The notes under the pieces are model-generated. The model was not told where the DNA came from. It ran no database searches and was given only the letters and a program-made list of their open reading frames with translations. From Myxococcota bacterium (GTDB lineage Bacteria; Myxococcota_A; UBA9160; UBA6930), in assembly GCA_028285625.1 (NCBI GenBank), contig JANQOX010000023.1:124001-188000 (forward strand): a stretch of DNA of 64,000 bases, read 5' to 3'. The translations under genes and the position numbers were made by a program. Each line of letters opens with the position of its first letter. The first letter of the stretch is position 1. Positions 10,462-23,925 of this stretch are shown piece after piece.

Positions 10462-10559
10462 GCACCCCCAGCGCGAACCGCCTGGTTTGCTCAAGCACCC
10501 CCAGCGCGAACCGCCTGTTTGCTTGCGCACCCCCAGCGCAGATCGCGTGGGTTGCTTAC
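10462..10559 (+). repeat. Three tandem copies of a 32-33 bp unit upstream of purL
   Basis: Three head-to-tail units start GCACCCCCAGCGC at 10462, 10495 and 10527. Each continues into an AACCGCCTGGTT-like core (AACC-gcct-GGTT inverted repeat in the first unit, decayed in the other two). They end one base pair inside the TACAAT box of purL. Contiguous units with no spacers and a position right at a promoter fit operator sites for a regulator; this is inference. Confidence 0.75.
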
Positions 10560-10562
10560 AAT
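10557..10562 (+). promoter_or_regulatory. -10-like TACAAT of purL
   Basis: TACAAT is one of the closest matches to a consensus -10 box in the window and ends 9 bases before the purL ATG, implying a leader of at most a few bases. Confidence 0.55.
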
Positions 10563-10571
10563 CCGCGCCCG

Positions 10572-15835
<5,264 letters not shown>

Positions 15836-15897
15836 ACGGCCCCCCCGCGACCCGGACCGACCCCGCCCATTACGACCCCGACCCGGAGGTTCTGCCG

Positions 15898-16662
15898 ATG
15901 CCGAACGCCCCTCGACCCCGTCTGCTCCGAGCCCTTTGCCCGGTCGCCCTGGCAGCCCTGGTGCTCGGGGGCCTCGTCGCGGCGCCGCTTCACGCGCAGG
16001 GCGAGGCGAACCCGATGCGGCGCGTCGACTTCGCGGTGGTTCGCGGCGCCGACGTCGAGAACGACCGCGCACGCGCCGTGCTGTCCGAAACGGTCGAGGA
16101 CGGCGATGCGCGAACGGCCGCCGACCAGGTGAACGAGGCCATGGCCTGGGCGCTGGCCCAGAGTCAGGCCGCCGAGGGCGTGAGCGCCCGGACCGGCAGC
16201 TACCAGACCTTCCCGGTCACGCGCGAGGGCAAGATCCGCCGCTGGCGGGCCCGCCAGGAGCTGGTGCTCGAGTCGAACGACCTGCCGGCGCTCACCCAGC
16301 TGATGGGCACCCTCCAGGAGCGGCTGCAGCTCGATTCGATCGGCTTCACGGTGTCGCCCGAGCTGCGCCGCGAGACCGAGCAGGGCCTGATCTCCGAGGC
16401 GCTCGCCGCCTACCAGGAGCGCGCCGACCGGATCCGCGCGTCCCTCGGCGCGGGGGCCTACGAACTCGTACACCTCTCGGTCGACACCGACGGTGCTTCG
16501 GCCCCGCGACCGTACGCAGCCGAGATGGCGCGCGGCATGGCCCAAGCCGCCTCGATGGCTCCGCCGGCCTTCGAAGGCGGTACGAGCCGCGTGAACGTCG
16601 CCGTGCATGCCACGATCGAACTCGCCCCAGCCGTGGGCGAAACACCGGAAGCCGCGCCCTAG
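15898..16662 (+). CDS. Secreted SIMPL-domain (DUF541) protein
   Basis: The 254-residue protein has a signal peptide of about 32 residues (hydrophobic LCPVALAALVLGGLVAAPLHAQ). A SIMPL-type domain follows, with alternating segments such as VNEAMAWALAQSQAAEGVSARTG (split here for length), YQTFPVTREGKIRRWRARQE and GFTVSPELRRETEQ. SIMPL proteins are periplasmic and of poorly defined role. GGAGG precedes the ATG by 8 bases. The stop codon overlaps that of the convergent gene by two bases. Confidence 0.72.
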   Translation: MPNAPRPRLLRALCPVALAALVLGGLVAAPLHAQGEANPMRRVDFAVVRGADVENDRARAVLSETVEDGDARTAADQVNEAMAWALAQSQAAEGVSARTGSYQTFPVTREGKIRRWRARQELVLESNDLPALTQLMGTLQERLQLDSIGFTVSPELRRETEQGLISEALAAYQERADRIRASLGAGAYELVHLSVDTDGASAPRPYAAEMARGMAQAASMAPPAFEGGTSRVNVAVHATIELAPAVGETPEAAP

Positions 16663-18059
16663 GGCGACTCCCTCACCGCACCTTCGGGCGCGTCCGGCGC
16701 GCTGCGCGGAAACACGCGGTCGATGGCGTTCTCCACGACCTCGATCCCGAGGGACGCCATGGCCGAGCGCGCCTTCGGCGATGCGGTCCCCGACAGCCAC
16801 ACCTCGCGAGCGAGCCCCTCGCGACCGGCGAGGCGCGCACCGGCGAGCGCCTGCGCAAAGTCCTCGACGGGACGCGTCCAGAAGAGGTGGTCCACCTGCG
16901 CCGGGACGATCAGTTTGCCGGTGGAGGTGAGGGCCGCGGCACGCCGCCCCTCCAGGGATACCAGCCGCTCGAGCGGAGCGATCTGCTCGTGATGGCGACG
17001 CAGGATCTGCAGCACGATCAGGTGGAACATGGGGTCGGCGGGTCCGGACGCGCGCAGCGCGACCTCGAGCACATCGCCGCGGCCCGCCAGCGGGTCGAGC
17101 GCCACCAGGGACTCGACCAGCAGCGCCTGCTCCCGCGGCGTGTAGGCCGGGTGGGTCAGGAAGCGCTCGATCAGGGGATCCGGCAGGCCCATCACCATCA
17201 GCTCGATTCGCGCCAGGCGCCGCAGGTCTTCGGGCGATGCTTGATCGTAGGCGCGCCCCTGCCGGCCGGAGGGGATCAGGTCCTCGAGCCGGGGCGCGAC
17301 CGCACCGTGGCCGAGATCGGCGACGCGGTCGAGCGACAGGCCCCCGGCCACCATGACCCAGGCCGCTCGATTGAGTTCGCGCTGCAGCGTCGCATTGTGC
17401 GTGTACGGACTCACGCCCAGGCGCGCGGTCAGGGCGACCTTGGCGTCCTCGAAGTCCAGGTAGTCCTGCCGCTCCTGCACTTCCCACGCCTTGCGCTGTC
17501 CTGCGCGCATGTCGTCGATGGCCAGGACCTCGCGCCAGGCTTCTTCGGGGGCACCGGTGATCGTCGAGACCGGCACCCTCACCAGATCGAAGCGTCGCAC
17601 GAAGCGGTTGGCCTCGGACGCATCGACGGCCTGGAGCCAGGCGTCGGTCCGGCGCAGCTCCCGAAGCGCCTGGAGCGCGAGCACGTGTTGCACCGAGAAG
17701 CGCAGCTCGAGGTCGCCCGGGGCGTGGAAGACGCCGAAGTCCGAATCGACCACGTAGAGCCGCATGAACCCGTCCGACGCGACGCCGTCGCGCACCTCGT
17801 GGTGGGGCCCGCGAAGCAGCTCCGCCGGGACCACGTCGGCCGCCCTCGATCGCGGCGGGCGCTCGTACCCGGCCGCGGGGTCGGTGTCGGCCTCGGTGAG
17901 TACGGCGAGCGTGGCGCGGTCGGGGCCCGCGGGGCTCGCGCAGCCCGGGGCCCACGACAGGAGCAGCGCGCCCACCAGGGCCATGGGCAGGCCCAAGAGC
18001 CTTGCCCGTCGCGGAAGGGCGGAAGCCCCCGGGACACCCGTCACGCGGCCATGCGTCAC
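16659..18059 (-). CDS. Exported protein of unknown function, possible lipoprotein
   Basis: About 466 residues follow a basic N-region and a hydrophobic segment (LLGLPMALVGALLLSWAPGC). The cysteine could be a lipid-anchored residue, but the lipobox APGC is weak. The body is rich in Leu, Arg and Glu and looks helical, with possible HEAT-like stretches (ERFLTHPAYTPREQALLVE, ALDPLAGRGDVLEVALRASG). No family is recognised. The start is uncertain: GTG at 18059 or 18044 are the best choices because no ATG lies before the hydrophobic segment except one inside it. It converges on the SIMPL gene with overlapping stop codons. Confidence 0.6.
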   Translation of the reverse strand: MTHGRVTGVPGASALPRRARLLGLPMALVGALLLSWAPGCASPAGPDRATLAVLTEADTDPAAGYERPPRSRAADVVPAELLRGPHHEVRDGVASDGFMRLYVVDSDFGVFHAPGDLELRFSVQHVLALQALRELRRTDAWLQAVDASEANRFVRRFDLVRVPVSTITGAPEEAWREVLAIDDMRAGQRKAWEVQERQDYLDFEDAKVALTARLGVSPYTHNATLQRELNRAAWVMVAGGLSLDRVADLGHGAVAPRLEDLIPSGRQGRAYDQASPEDLRRLARIELMVMGLPDPLIERFLTHPAYTPREQALLVESLVALDPLAGRGDVLEVALRASGPADPMFHLIVLQILRRHHEQIAPLERLVSLEGRRAAALTSTGKLIVPAQVDHLFWTRPVEDFAQALAGARLAGREGLAREVWLSGTASPKARSAMASLGIEVVENAIDRVFPRSAPDAPEGAVRESP

Positions 18060-18122
18060 GCGCCGCAGGATCCCCGATCGGCGCCAGGGCCGCCAGCAGA
18101 CCGGGCGACCGCGGCCCCGTGC

Positions 18123-18128
18123 TAGCCT
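18123..18128 (+). promoter_or_regulatory. -10-like TAGCCT, TGC extended
   Basis: TGCTAGCCT gives an extended -10 form 25 bases upstream of the SDR start, with GGCGGAG as a possible ribosome site between. Confidence 0.45.
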
Positions 18129-18153
18129 GCGCCTCCCTTCAGGCGGAGCTCGC

Positions 18154-18939
18154 ATGATTCTCGACCGTTTCCGACTCGACGGCCGTGTCGCATTGGTGAC
18201 CGGAGCCGGTCGCGGCATCGGCCGGGGGATCGCGCAAGCCTATGCCGAAGCCGGAGCCGACGTCGTGGTGGCGGCCCGGACGGTCAGCGCCATCGAGGAG
18301 ACGGCCGAGCAGGTTCGCGAGCGCGGTGGGCGAGCCCTCGCCGTACCGTGCGACGTGCTCGAGCGCCCCGATCTCGAGAACCTGGTCGCCGAGACCGTTT
18401 CGCAGATGGGCCGTCTCGACGTCCTGGTCAACAACGCCGGCGGCTGGCCGCCGAAGCCCGCGCTCCGCACCAGCGAGCGTGAGTTCGAGGCGGCCTTCCG
18501 CTTCAACGTCACCACCGCCTTCCTGCTCACGCGCTTCGCCGCGCCCCATCTCGCCAGCGGGGGCGCGGGCGCCATCGTGAACGTCTCGTCCGCCGCCGGG
18601 CGGCTCGCGCAGCCCGGGTTCGCCGCCTATGGCACGGCCAAGGCCGCGCTGTCGTTTCTGACCCGCAACCTGGCTGCAGAGTTCGCGCCCAAGGTGCGCG
18701 TGAACGCGATCGCCGTGGGCTCGGTGGAGACCGAAGCCCTGGGGACGATCCTCAACGACGAGCTGCGCGCCACCATGGAATCGCTCACGCCCATGGGGCG
18801 AATCGGTACGGTCGAGGACATCGCCGCCTGCGCTCTCTACCTGGCTTCGCCGGCGGGTGGCTGGGTGACGGGCAAGCTCTTCGAAGTGGATGGGGGCACC
18901 GAGGCCACCAACTTCCGGATGCCCCAGGCCGACCTGTAG
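18154..18939 (+). CDS. Short-chain dehydrogenase/reductase
   Basis: This 261-residue classical SDR has the cofactor motif TGAGRGIGRGIA near residue 16 and NNAGG near residue 92. It has the catalytic Ser in IVNVSSAAGR and Tyr-Lys in YGTAKAAL. An Ala-Arg at the end of the second strand (VVAARTV) suggests NADP preference. The substrate is unknown. The last codons are repeated just after the stop (see repeat at 18920-18989). It is followed at some distance by the DUF1800 gene. Confidence 0.88.
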   Translation: MILDRFRLDGRVALVTGAGRGIGRGIAQAYAEAGADVVVAARTVSAIEETAEQVRERGGRALAVPCDVLERPDLENLVAETVSQMGRLDVLVNNAGGWPPKPALRTSEREFEAAFRFNVTTAFLLTRFAAPHLASGGAGAIVNVSSAAGRLAQPGFAAYGTAKAALSFLTRNLAAEFAPKVRVNAIAVGSVETEALGTILNDELRATMESLTPMGRIGTVEDIAACALYLASPAGGWVTGKLFEVDGGTEATNFRMPQADL

Positions 18940-18989
18940 ACGACGTTCTCCGCGTGCCCCAAGCCGACCTGTAGTCGGCGTTCCGCCCG
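18920..18989 (+). repeat. Tandem duplication of the SDR 3-prime end
   Basis: Two 35-base units (18920-18954 and 18955-18989) match at about 29 of 35 positions. The first holds the last six codons and the TAG stop; the second repeats them out of the gene. The second copy forms a perfect GCCGAC-CTGTA-GTCGGC hairpin (18963-18979), which could act as a weak terminator although no T tract follows. Confidence 0.75.
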
Positions 18990-19193
18990 GGCCAGGCGGC
19001 GCCCCTCGGGACGCCCCTCGATCTCCCGGAGCCCACCGCCCCGAAAACCCCGACCGGGACCCCGTCCGGGCCCCTTTCTTCGCGCGGTGAACCCCGTCTG
19101 GCGGGTTGTGTGACCACCGTCACCCTCCCGCGCCGCCACGTCACCGATGTGGCTGTCATTCCCGTGAGGACCTGATCCGGGGGGGGAGGGATC

Positions 19194-20639
19194 GTGCGAA
19201 GGCACACCATCGCGATCGCACTGTGTGCGGTCACCTGCATGGCCGCGACCTGTGAGTTCCCGTGGCTGGCCGAGACCGAGGCCCACCGCGAGCACATTCT
19301 GAACCGGATCAGCTACGGCCCGACCGCGGCTTCGCGCGCTCGCATCGAACAGCTCGGCATTCCCGCCTACATCGAGGAGCAGCTCCACCCGGAGACCCTC
19401 GCCGACCCGGTCTACGACGCCATGACGTCGCGTTGGCCGAGTCTCGGCATGAACTACCGCACCGCGCTCCAGAACTACTCGGGCGGGTTCGAGGTGATGA
19501 TGGAGATGACCGAGGCGCGCGTCGCCCGGGCCATCTTCAGCGAGCGCCAGCTCGAAGCGCTGCTGCTCGAATTCTGGTTCGACCACTTCAACGTGTTCAT
19601 CCCCGACGGGCTCGCTCAGTGGGACGGACCCCACTACGAGCAGCAGGCGATCCGCCCGCACGTGCTCGGCCGATTCGAGGACATGCTGATCGCGGTCGCC
19701 GAGTCCCCGGCGATGCTCAACTACCTGGACGCGGACGAGAGTTCGCGTCTCGGCATGAACGAGAACTACGCGCGAGAGGTGATGGAGCTGCACACGCTCG
19801 GAGTCGAGGGCGGCTACACCGAAGCCGACATCGGCGAGGTGGCCCGCGCCTTCACCGGCTGGAACACGGACCCGGGCGCCACCCAGAGCGCCAGTGGTTT
19901 CCTGTACCGCGCCAGCTGGCACGACCCGGGCCAGAAGACCGTACTCGGCACCGTGCTCAACAACGGCGGCGGCGCCAACGGCAAGCAGGACGGCTACGCA
20001 GTGCTGCGCCTACTCGCCAACCACCCGAGTACGGCGCGCTTCCTGTCACGCAAGCTCGCCACGTGGTTCTTCCGCAAGGCCCCGCCCGAGCCCCTGGTGG
20101 AGCGCCTGGCGGCGTCCTTCCTCCAGACCGGCGGCGACCTCCGCGAGGTGACGCGCAAGCTGCTGCTCTCGCCCGAGCTGCGCTACGCGGCTCCGCGAAC
20201 CGAGCCCAAGCGTCCGCTCGTGTTCGTAGCGAGCCTGGCCCGCGCCCTCGGCGCCGTCGACAACCCGGAGTTCATCCCGAGCCTGGCCTGGCACCTGGGG
20301 GAGATGGGCGAGGCGCCCTACCAGGCGCGCACGCCGAAGGGCCGGCCGGAAACCGCCGCCGTCTGGGCGGGCAATGGCACCCTGATCCATCGCTTCGAGC
20401 TCGCCTGGTGGGCCGCTCACGGCTACCACGGCTACGAGTTCACCCTGAACGAGACCGGCAACGCGTCCGGGCTGTTCGACAAGCTCGCCGACCGGCTGTT
20501 CGCATCGCCGCCCAGTGCCGAGACCCGCGCCAAGACGATCGCCTACTGGCAGTCGCTGCCCCAGCCCGACCGGCTGTACGACGGCGCGCCGCAGATGCTC
20601 GGGATGCTCGCCGCGACGCCCGAATTCATGAAGCACTAG
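19194..20639 (+). CDS. DUF1800 family protein
   Basis: The 481-residue protein has a short hydrophobic N-terminus (IAIALCAVTCMAATC) and the DUF1800 signature LGMNENYAREVMELHTLGV near residues 185-205. FTGWNTDPG, VLNNGGGANGKQDG and LATWFFRKAPPE follow, all typical of the family. DUF1800 proteins are almost always encoded beside a Tat-exported DUF1501 protein, as here (13 bases apart). The pair is thought to act outside the cytoplasm; its reaction is unknown. Translation starts at GTG 19194 behind a GGGGGGGGAGGG stretch. Confidence 0.88.
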   Translation: MRRHTIAIALCAVTCMAATCEFPWLAETEAHREHILNRISYGPTAASRARIEQLGIPAYIEEQLHPETLADPVYDAMTSRWPSLGMNYRTALQNYSGGFEVMMEMTEARVARAIFSERQLEALLLEFWFDHFNVFIPDGLAQWDGPHYEQQAIRPHVLGRFEDMLIAVAESPAMLNYLDADESSRLGMNENYAREVMELHTLGVEGGYTEADIGEVARAFTGWNTDPGATQSASGFLYRASWHDPGQKTVLGTVLNNGGGANGKQDGYAVLRLLANHPSTARFLSRKLATWFFRKAPPEPLVERLAASFLQTGGDLREVTRKLLLSPELRYAAPRTEPKRPLVFVASLARALGAVDNPEFIPSLAWHLGEMGEAPYQARTPKGRPETAAVWAGNGTLIHRFELAWWAAHGYHGYEFTLNETGNASGLFDKLADRLFASPPSAETRAKTIAYWQSLPQPDRLYDGAPQMLGMLAATPEFMKH

Positions 20640-20652
20640 CCAGGAGACCCAC

Positions 20653-21837
20653 GTGCTCACTCGACGACGCTTTCTCCAGACCGGAGCCGCCGGCCTCGCG
20701 ACCCTGGCCATGCCCCTCGGCATCGGCCAGCGCGCAGGCGCCGCCGGCACCGACAAGGTGCTCGTGGTGCTGTTCCTCCGCGGGGGCGCAGACGGCCTTC
20801 ACCTGGTTCCGCCTACCCTCGACCCGGCCTACTACGACCTGCGGCCGACCCTGCAGGTGCCGGCCGGAAGTGAGCTCACGCTCGACTCGAGCTTCGGCAT
20901 GCACCCGGCACTGTCCGAACTGCATGGACTCTTCCATCAGCGCAAGCTCGACGTGATCCACGCGATCGGAAGCCCGGACGACACCCGTTCGCACTTCGAC
21001 GCGCAGGACTTCATGGAGCTCGCCGCGCCTGGCGACCGCAGCGCCAACCAGGGGTGGCTCAACAAGACCCTCGAGCGGATCGGCGGCGGGGACGCCCTGG
21101 CGGGCGTGACCCTCGACATCGCCAAGGACCTGTCGCTCCAGGGGCCGGCCCAGAGCCTTCAGTTGCGATCGGTCTCCACCTACGCGCTCCAGGGCACGCC
21201 GGTGGCAAAGCGCCGCGCGGGGCTCTCGAGCCTGTACGACACGCCCGGCGATCTGCTCTCCGATCACACGCAGGAGGCCTTCGACGTCCTCGACCGGGTC
21301 AACAGCGTCGATCTCGTCACCCAGGCCCCCTACCCCGGCACGCCGCTCGCCAGCCAGTTGGCCGAGATCGCCGCCCTGATCAAGGCCGACATCGGTGTGC
21401 GCATCGCCACCACCAGCGCCCACGACTGGGACACCCACGACCGGCAGGCCGAAACCGCCTACACCCCGATGCGCGACCTCAGCCTGAGTCTCTCGGCGTT
21501 CCACCAGGACCTGGGCGGCGACGCCAGCCGGGTGCTCACCCTGGTGATGACCGAGTTCGGGCGTACCGCCATCGAGAACGGCGCCTTCGGCACCGATCAC
21601 GGGCGCGGTTCGGTCATGTTCGCGCTGGGCGGCGGCATCACCGGGGGCCGCGTGCTCCAGGGTGCCTCGTGGCCGGGCCTCGACGAGAGCGACCCGTTCC
21701 GCGACCTGCCCGTGACGACCGACTTCCGCGATGCGTTCGCCGAGGTGTTGAAGCGGCACATGGGTCTGAACAGCCCGGGACAGGTGATGCCGAACTTCAC
21801 GGCGAGCCAGAACCGCTACCCCGGCCTGTACGCCTAG
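20653..21837 (+). CDS. DUF1501 family Tat-exported protein
   Basis: The 394-residue protein begins with a twin-arginine signal (TRRRFLQTGAAGLATLAM) and belongs to the alkaline-phosphatase-like superfamily DUF1501. FLRGGADGLHLVPP, SHFDAQDFMELA, HDWDTHDRQ and VMTEFGRTAIENG followed by GTDHGRGSVMF mark the likely metal site. It pairs with the upstream DUF1800 gene. AGGAG sits 6 bases before the GTG start. The final codons Tyr-Ala-stop (tacgcctag) are one copy of the 9-bp target duplication of the IS element that starts at the next base. Confidence 0.9.
   Translation: MLTRRRFLQTGAAGLATLAMPLGIGQRAGAAGTDKVLVVLFLRGGADGLHLVPPTLDPAYYDLRPTLQVPAGSELTLDSSFGMHPALSELHGLFHQRKLDVIHAIGSPDDTRSHFDAQDFMELAAPGDRSANQGWLNKTLERIGGGDALAGVTLDIAKDLSLQGPAQSLQLRSVSTYALQGTPVAKRRAGLSSLYDTPGDLLSDHTQEAFDVLDRVNSVDLVTQAPYPGTPLASQLAEIAALIKADIGVRIATTSAHDWDTHDRQAETAYTPMRDLSLSLSAFHQDLGGDASRVLTLVMTEFGRTAIENGAFGTDHGRGSVMFALGGGITGGRVLQGASWPGLDESDPFRDLPVTTDFRDAFAEVLKRHMGLNSPGQVMPNFTASQNRYPGLYA
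21829..21837 (+). repeat. Left copy of 9-bp target site duplication
   Basis: TACGCCTAG here is repeated exactly at 23050-23058, on the outer side of each IS terminal repeat. This copy encodes the last two residues and the stop of the DUF1501 gene. Confidence 0.93.
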
Positions 21838-23049
21838 GGTTGTGTTCCGAAGAATGTGGTGAAGCGGCCGATCGGCTCCGGTGTCGGCCCAGCCTCGAGC
21901 CACTCTCGCCTAGAACGCGTACCGCAGTTGGTGGCCCCGCATCTGCGGGATCCTCCGCGTCGGGACCTGCCTGCGGTAGTAGCGCTCGTGCAGCCCGCCC
22001 ATCCCCACCCGGGCGGCGTGCAGGCGCTCCCGGAGCACGTCCCGCCAGCTGAGCTTCTCCGCGGTGAGCCCCAGGCGCTGTGCCGGGGTCGCGTCTTGGC
22101 GTTTCTCCGAGAACGACTTGCAGTAGTTCATGAACACCGCCTGCAGGTAGCCCCGCTCGATCACGCTCGCCCGAAGCTTCGAGAACGCGATCGTCTCGCG
22201 CCGGTGGTTCGCCCCGCTGTGACGGAGCATGAGGTCCTGCCGGTTGACCGGGAACAGCGGGTTCGAGGGCGTGCGCGCGGCCTTCGACGACGTGACCTCG
22301 TGGCGCAGCTTCCGTTCCTTGACTCTTCGGATGGCTCGCGGGTACGCCAGGTGCTCGTCGGACCGGATCACGGCAGAGCCGCCCCCCGGCACCACGTCCT
22401 CGAGCAGCGCCAGGACGCCCTTCTCGATGGCCTTGGGGTCGGGTCGCCCGAAGGCACGCTCCTCGGAAGTGCGCCTCTCTCGCTGTTCAGGCGTCATGCG
22501 GCCCTTGCGTCGCAGCTCGGACTCGGTGATCCCGTAGACGAAGTGAGACTCGGCGCCCACGGCCAGGTTCAGGTGCAACGGGTAGTACTGGCTGAACGCG
22601 AAGCTCTCGAAGCCGTCGATCACGAGGGGCTCGGAAGGACCTGAGCGAGGGCGATGGGCGAGGAGGAAGAGCAGGCTGTGCCGGCCGAGACGCGCGGCGT
22701 GCCTGGCGACGGTGCTGGGCGAACAACCGAGGCTCCGGGCGATCTGGCGCAGGCCCGATCCGCCGACGAGCCGCTCGGCGATCGTGTGCAGGAGCTCGCT
22801 TCGGCGCAGCCAGTAGGTGGTCTGGAAGGTCTGGCGGGAGAAAGTGCGCCGACAGCGTGAACAGCGGTAGCGGGGGACCCTGCGAACGCGCGGCCACGTC
22901 CTCGTGTAGTGGCCCCAGCGCACGAAGCGCCAACCCCGCGGATCTACATGGTATTGGCACTCGGAGTTCGGACAGAAGGGAGGTGTGAAGGTGTGCATGC
23001 TCTACGAGAGAGCAAGGCTCGTTCCAACCACATTCTTCGGGGCACAACC
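21838..23049 (-). mobile_element. Intact 1212-bp insertion sequence, IS1-like
   Basis: The element is bounded by 23-bp terminal inverted repeats (21838-21860 and 23027-23049) that match at 21 of 23 positions, reading GGTTGTGNNCCGAAGAATGT. A perfect 9-bp direct repeat flanks it. It has one transposase gene on the minus strand. The 9-bp duplication and zinc-ribbon DDE transposase fit the IS1 family in its wide sense; the family name is inference. The complete ends and perfect duplication indicate a recent insertion. Confidence 0.92.
21910..22998 (-). CDS. Transposase with zinc ribbon, HTH and DDE-type core
   Basis: The 362-residue transposase has an N-terminal zinc ribbon (Cys pairs CPNSEC and CSRC near residues 9-50) and a helix-turn-helix (LRQIARSLGCSPSTVARHAA near residue 80). 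The catalytic core has candidate acidic residues in VIDGFE and VIRSDEHLAYP. The C-terminal part SKLRASVIERGYLQAVFMNY and HSGANHRRETIAFS resembles IS1-type enzymes. It is a single uninterrupted frame, so no frameshift is needed. Start ATG 22998 lies 29 bases inside the right repeat. Codons are similar to the host, so no strong sign of foreign origin beyond the element ends. Confidence 0.85.
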   Translation of the reverse strand: MHTFTPPFCPNSECQYHVDPRGWRFVRWGHYTRTWPRVRRVPRYRCSRCRRTFSRQTFQTTYWLRRSELLHTIAERLVGGSGLRQIARSLGCSPSTVARHAARLGRHSLLFLLAHRPRSGPSEPLVIDGFESFAFSQYYPLHLNLAVGAESHFVYGITESELRRKGRMTPEQRERRTSEERAFGRPDPKAIEKGVLALLEDVVPGGGSAVIRSDEHLAYPRAIRRVKERKLRHEVTSSKAARTPSNPLFPVNRQDLMLRHSGANHRRETIAFSKLRASVIERGYLQAVFMNYCKSFSEKRQDATPAQRLGLTAEKLSWRDVLRERLHAARVGMGGLHERYYRRQVPTRRIPQMRGHQLRYAF

Positions 23050-23058
23050 TACGCCTAG
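23050..23058 (+). repeat. Right copy of 9-bp target site duplication
   Basis: TACGCCTAG matches 21829-21837 exactly. Before insertion the DUF1501 stop would have been 44 bases from the downstream SDR start. Confidence 0.93.
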
Positions 23059-23087
23059 GCGCCGCCGGCCGACGCGCCGCAGCGTGG

Positions 23088-23093
23088 TAGCCT
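23088..23093 (+). promoter_or_regulatory. -10-like TAGCCT
   Basis: TAGCCT lies 9 bases before the SDR ATG and outside the IS, so this gene keeps its own promoter after the insertion. Confidence 0.5.
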
Positions 23094-23102
23094 GCGGCCG
23101 CG

Positions 23103-23891
23103 ATGGATCTGGGACTGCGCGGCCGCACGGCCCTGGTCACGGGCAGCCACCGGGGTACCGGACAGGCGATCGCCGGCGTACTCGCCGACGAGGGCGCCGC
23201 GGTCGTCGTGCACGGCTTCGAGCGCGACCCCGCCGAGGCCGTGGCGAGCTCGCTGCGCGATCGGGGCGGCGAAGCGCGCGCCGTCTGGGGCGATCTGCTG
23301 ACCGATGCTGGGGCCGCCGCGGTGGCCGACGCCGCCGGCCCCGTGGACGTGCTGGTCAACAACTACGGTACGGCCGAGCGCGGCGACTGGTCCTCGTCCA
23401 CCGACGACTGGGTCGACCTCTACCAGAAGAACGTGCTGTCGGGCGTGCGCATGGTCCATGCGCTGGTCCCGGCCATGCGCACCCGGGGCCATGGCCGCAT
23501 CGTGTTCGTGGGCACCGTCGGCAACCTGCGCCCGGCGGCGCGCATGCCGCACTACTACGGCGCCAAGGCCGCGCTGCCCGCGGTGGTCTTGAGCCTGGCC
23601 AAGGAGCTCTCGGGAAGCGGCGTCACCGTGAATCTGGTGAGCCCCGGCCTCCTGGCCACCGCGGAGGTGCGCGCGGGGCTCGTGGCCCGGGCCCAGCGAG
23701 AGGGACGGAGCACGGCGTGGGACGACGTGGCGCGGCACGCCGCCGAGCACTTCATGCCGAATCTCGTGGGACGCGTGGGCGAGCCCGAGGAGGTCGGCCG
23801 GGCCGTGGCCTTTCTCGCCAGCGACGGCGCGGGCTACGTGAACGGGGCCAATCTGCGAATCGACGGCGGCAGCGCCGACGTCGCCCTGTAG
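23103..23891 (+). CDS. SDR family oxidoreductase with altered active-site serine
   Basis: This 262-residue SDR has TGSHRGTGQAIA for cofactor binding and Tyr-Lys in YYGAKAAL. The segment that normally ends in Ser-Ser reads IVFVGTVGN, and NNAG is replaced by NNYG. A Thr may stand in for the Ser, or the protein may be a weak or specialised enzyme. The C-terminus RIDGGSADVAL is a normal SDR end. The last nine codons with the stop are repeated 34 bases further on. It converges on a PEP-CTERM gene whose stop lies in that second copy. Confidence 0.82.
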   Translation: MDLGLRGRTALVTGSHRGTGQAIAGVLADEGAAVVVHGFERDPAEAVASSLRDRGGEARAVWGDLLTDAGAAAVADAAGPVDVLVNNYGTAERGDWSSSTDDWVDLYQKNVLSGVRMVHALVPAMRTRGHGRIVFVGTVGNLRPAARMPHYYGAKAALPAVVLSLAKELSGSGVTVNLVSPGLLATAEVRAGLVARAQREGRSTAWDDVARHAAEHFMPNLVGRVGEPEEVGRAVAFLASDGAGYVNGANLRIDGGSADVAL

Positions 23892-23925
23892 GCCGGGCGG
23901 CGGCAGCGCCGACGTCGCCCTCTAG
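23864..23925 (+). repeat. Tandem duplication of the second SDR 3-prime end
   Basis: A 28-base segment containing the last codons and TAG of the SDR (23864-23891) recurs at 23898-23925 with one mismatch. The second copy also supplies the stop codon (23922-23924) of the convergent PEP-CTERM gene. Confidence 0.85.

Noticed and set aside
10462-10559. Three 33-bp repeats taken as a possible CRISPR array
   Set aside because: The units are contiguous with no unique spacers and no cas genes are near. A promoter operator or simple tandem repeat is more likely.
18963-19080. Rho-independent terminators after the first SDR
   Set aside because: A GCCGAC/GTCGGC hairpin and a CCCTTTCTT stretch exist but no hairpin is followed by a T tract of useful length.
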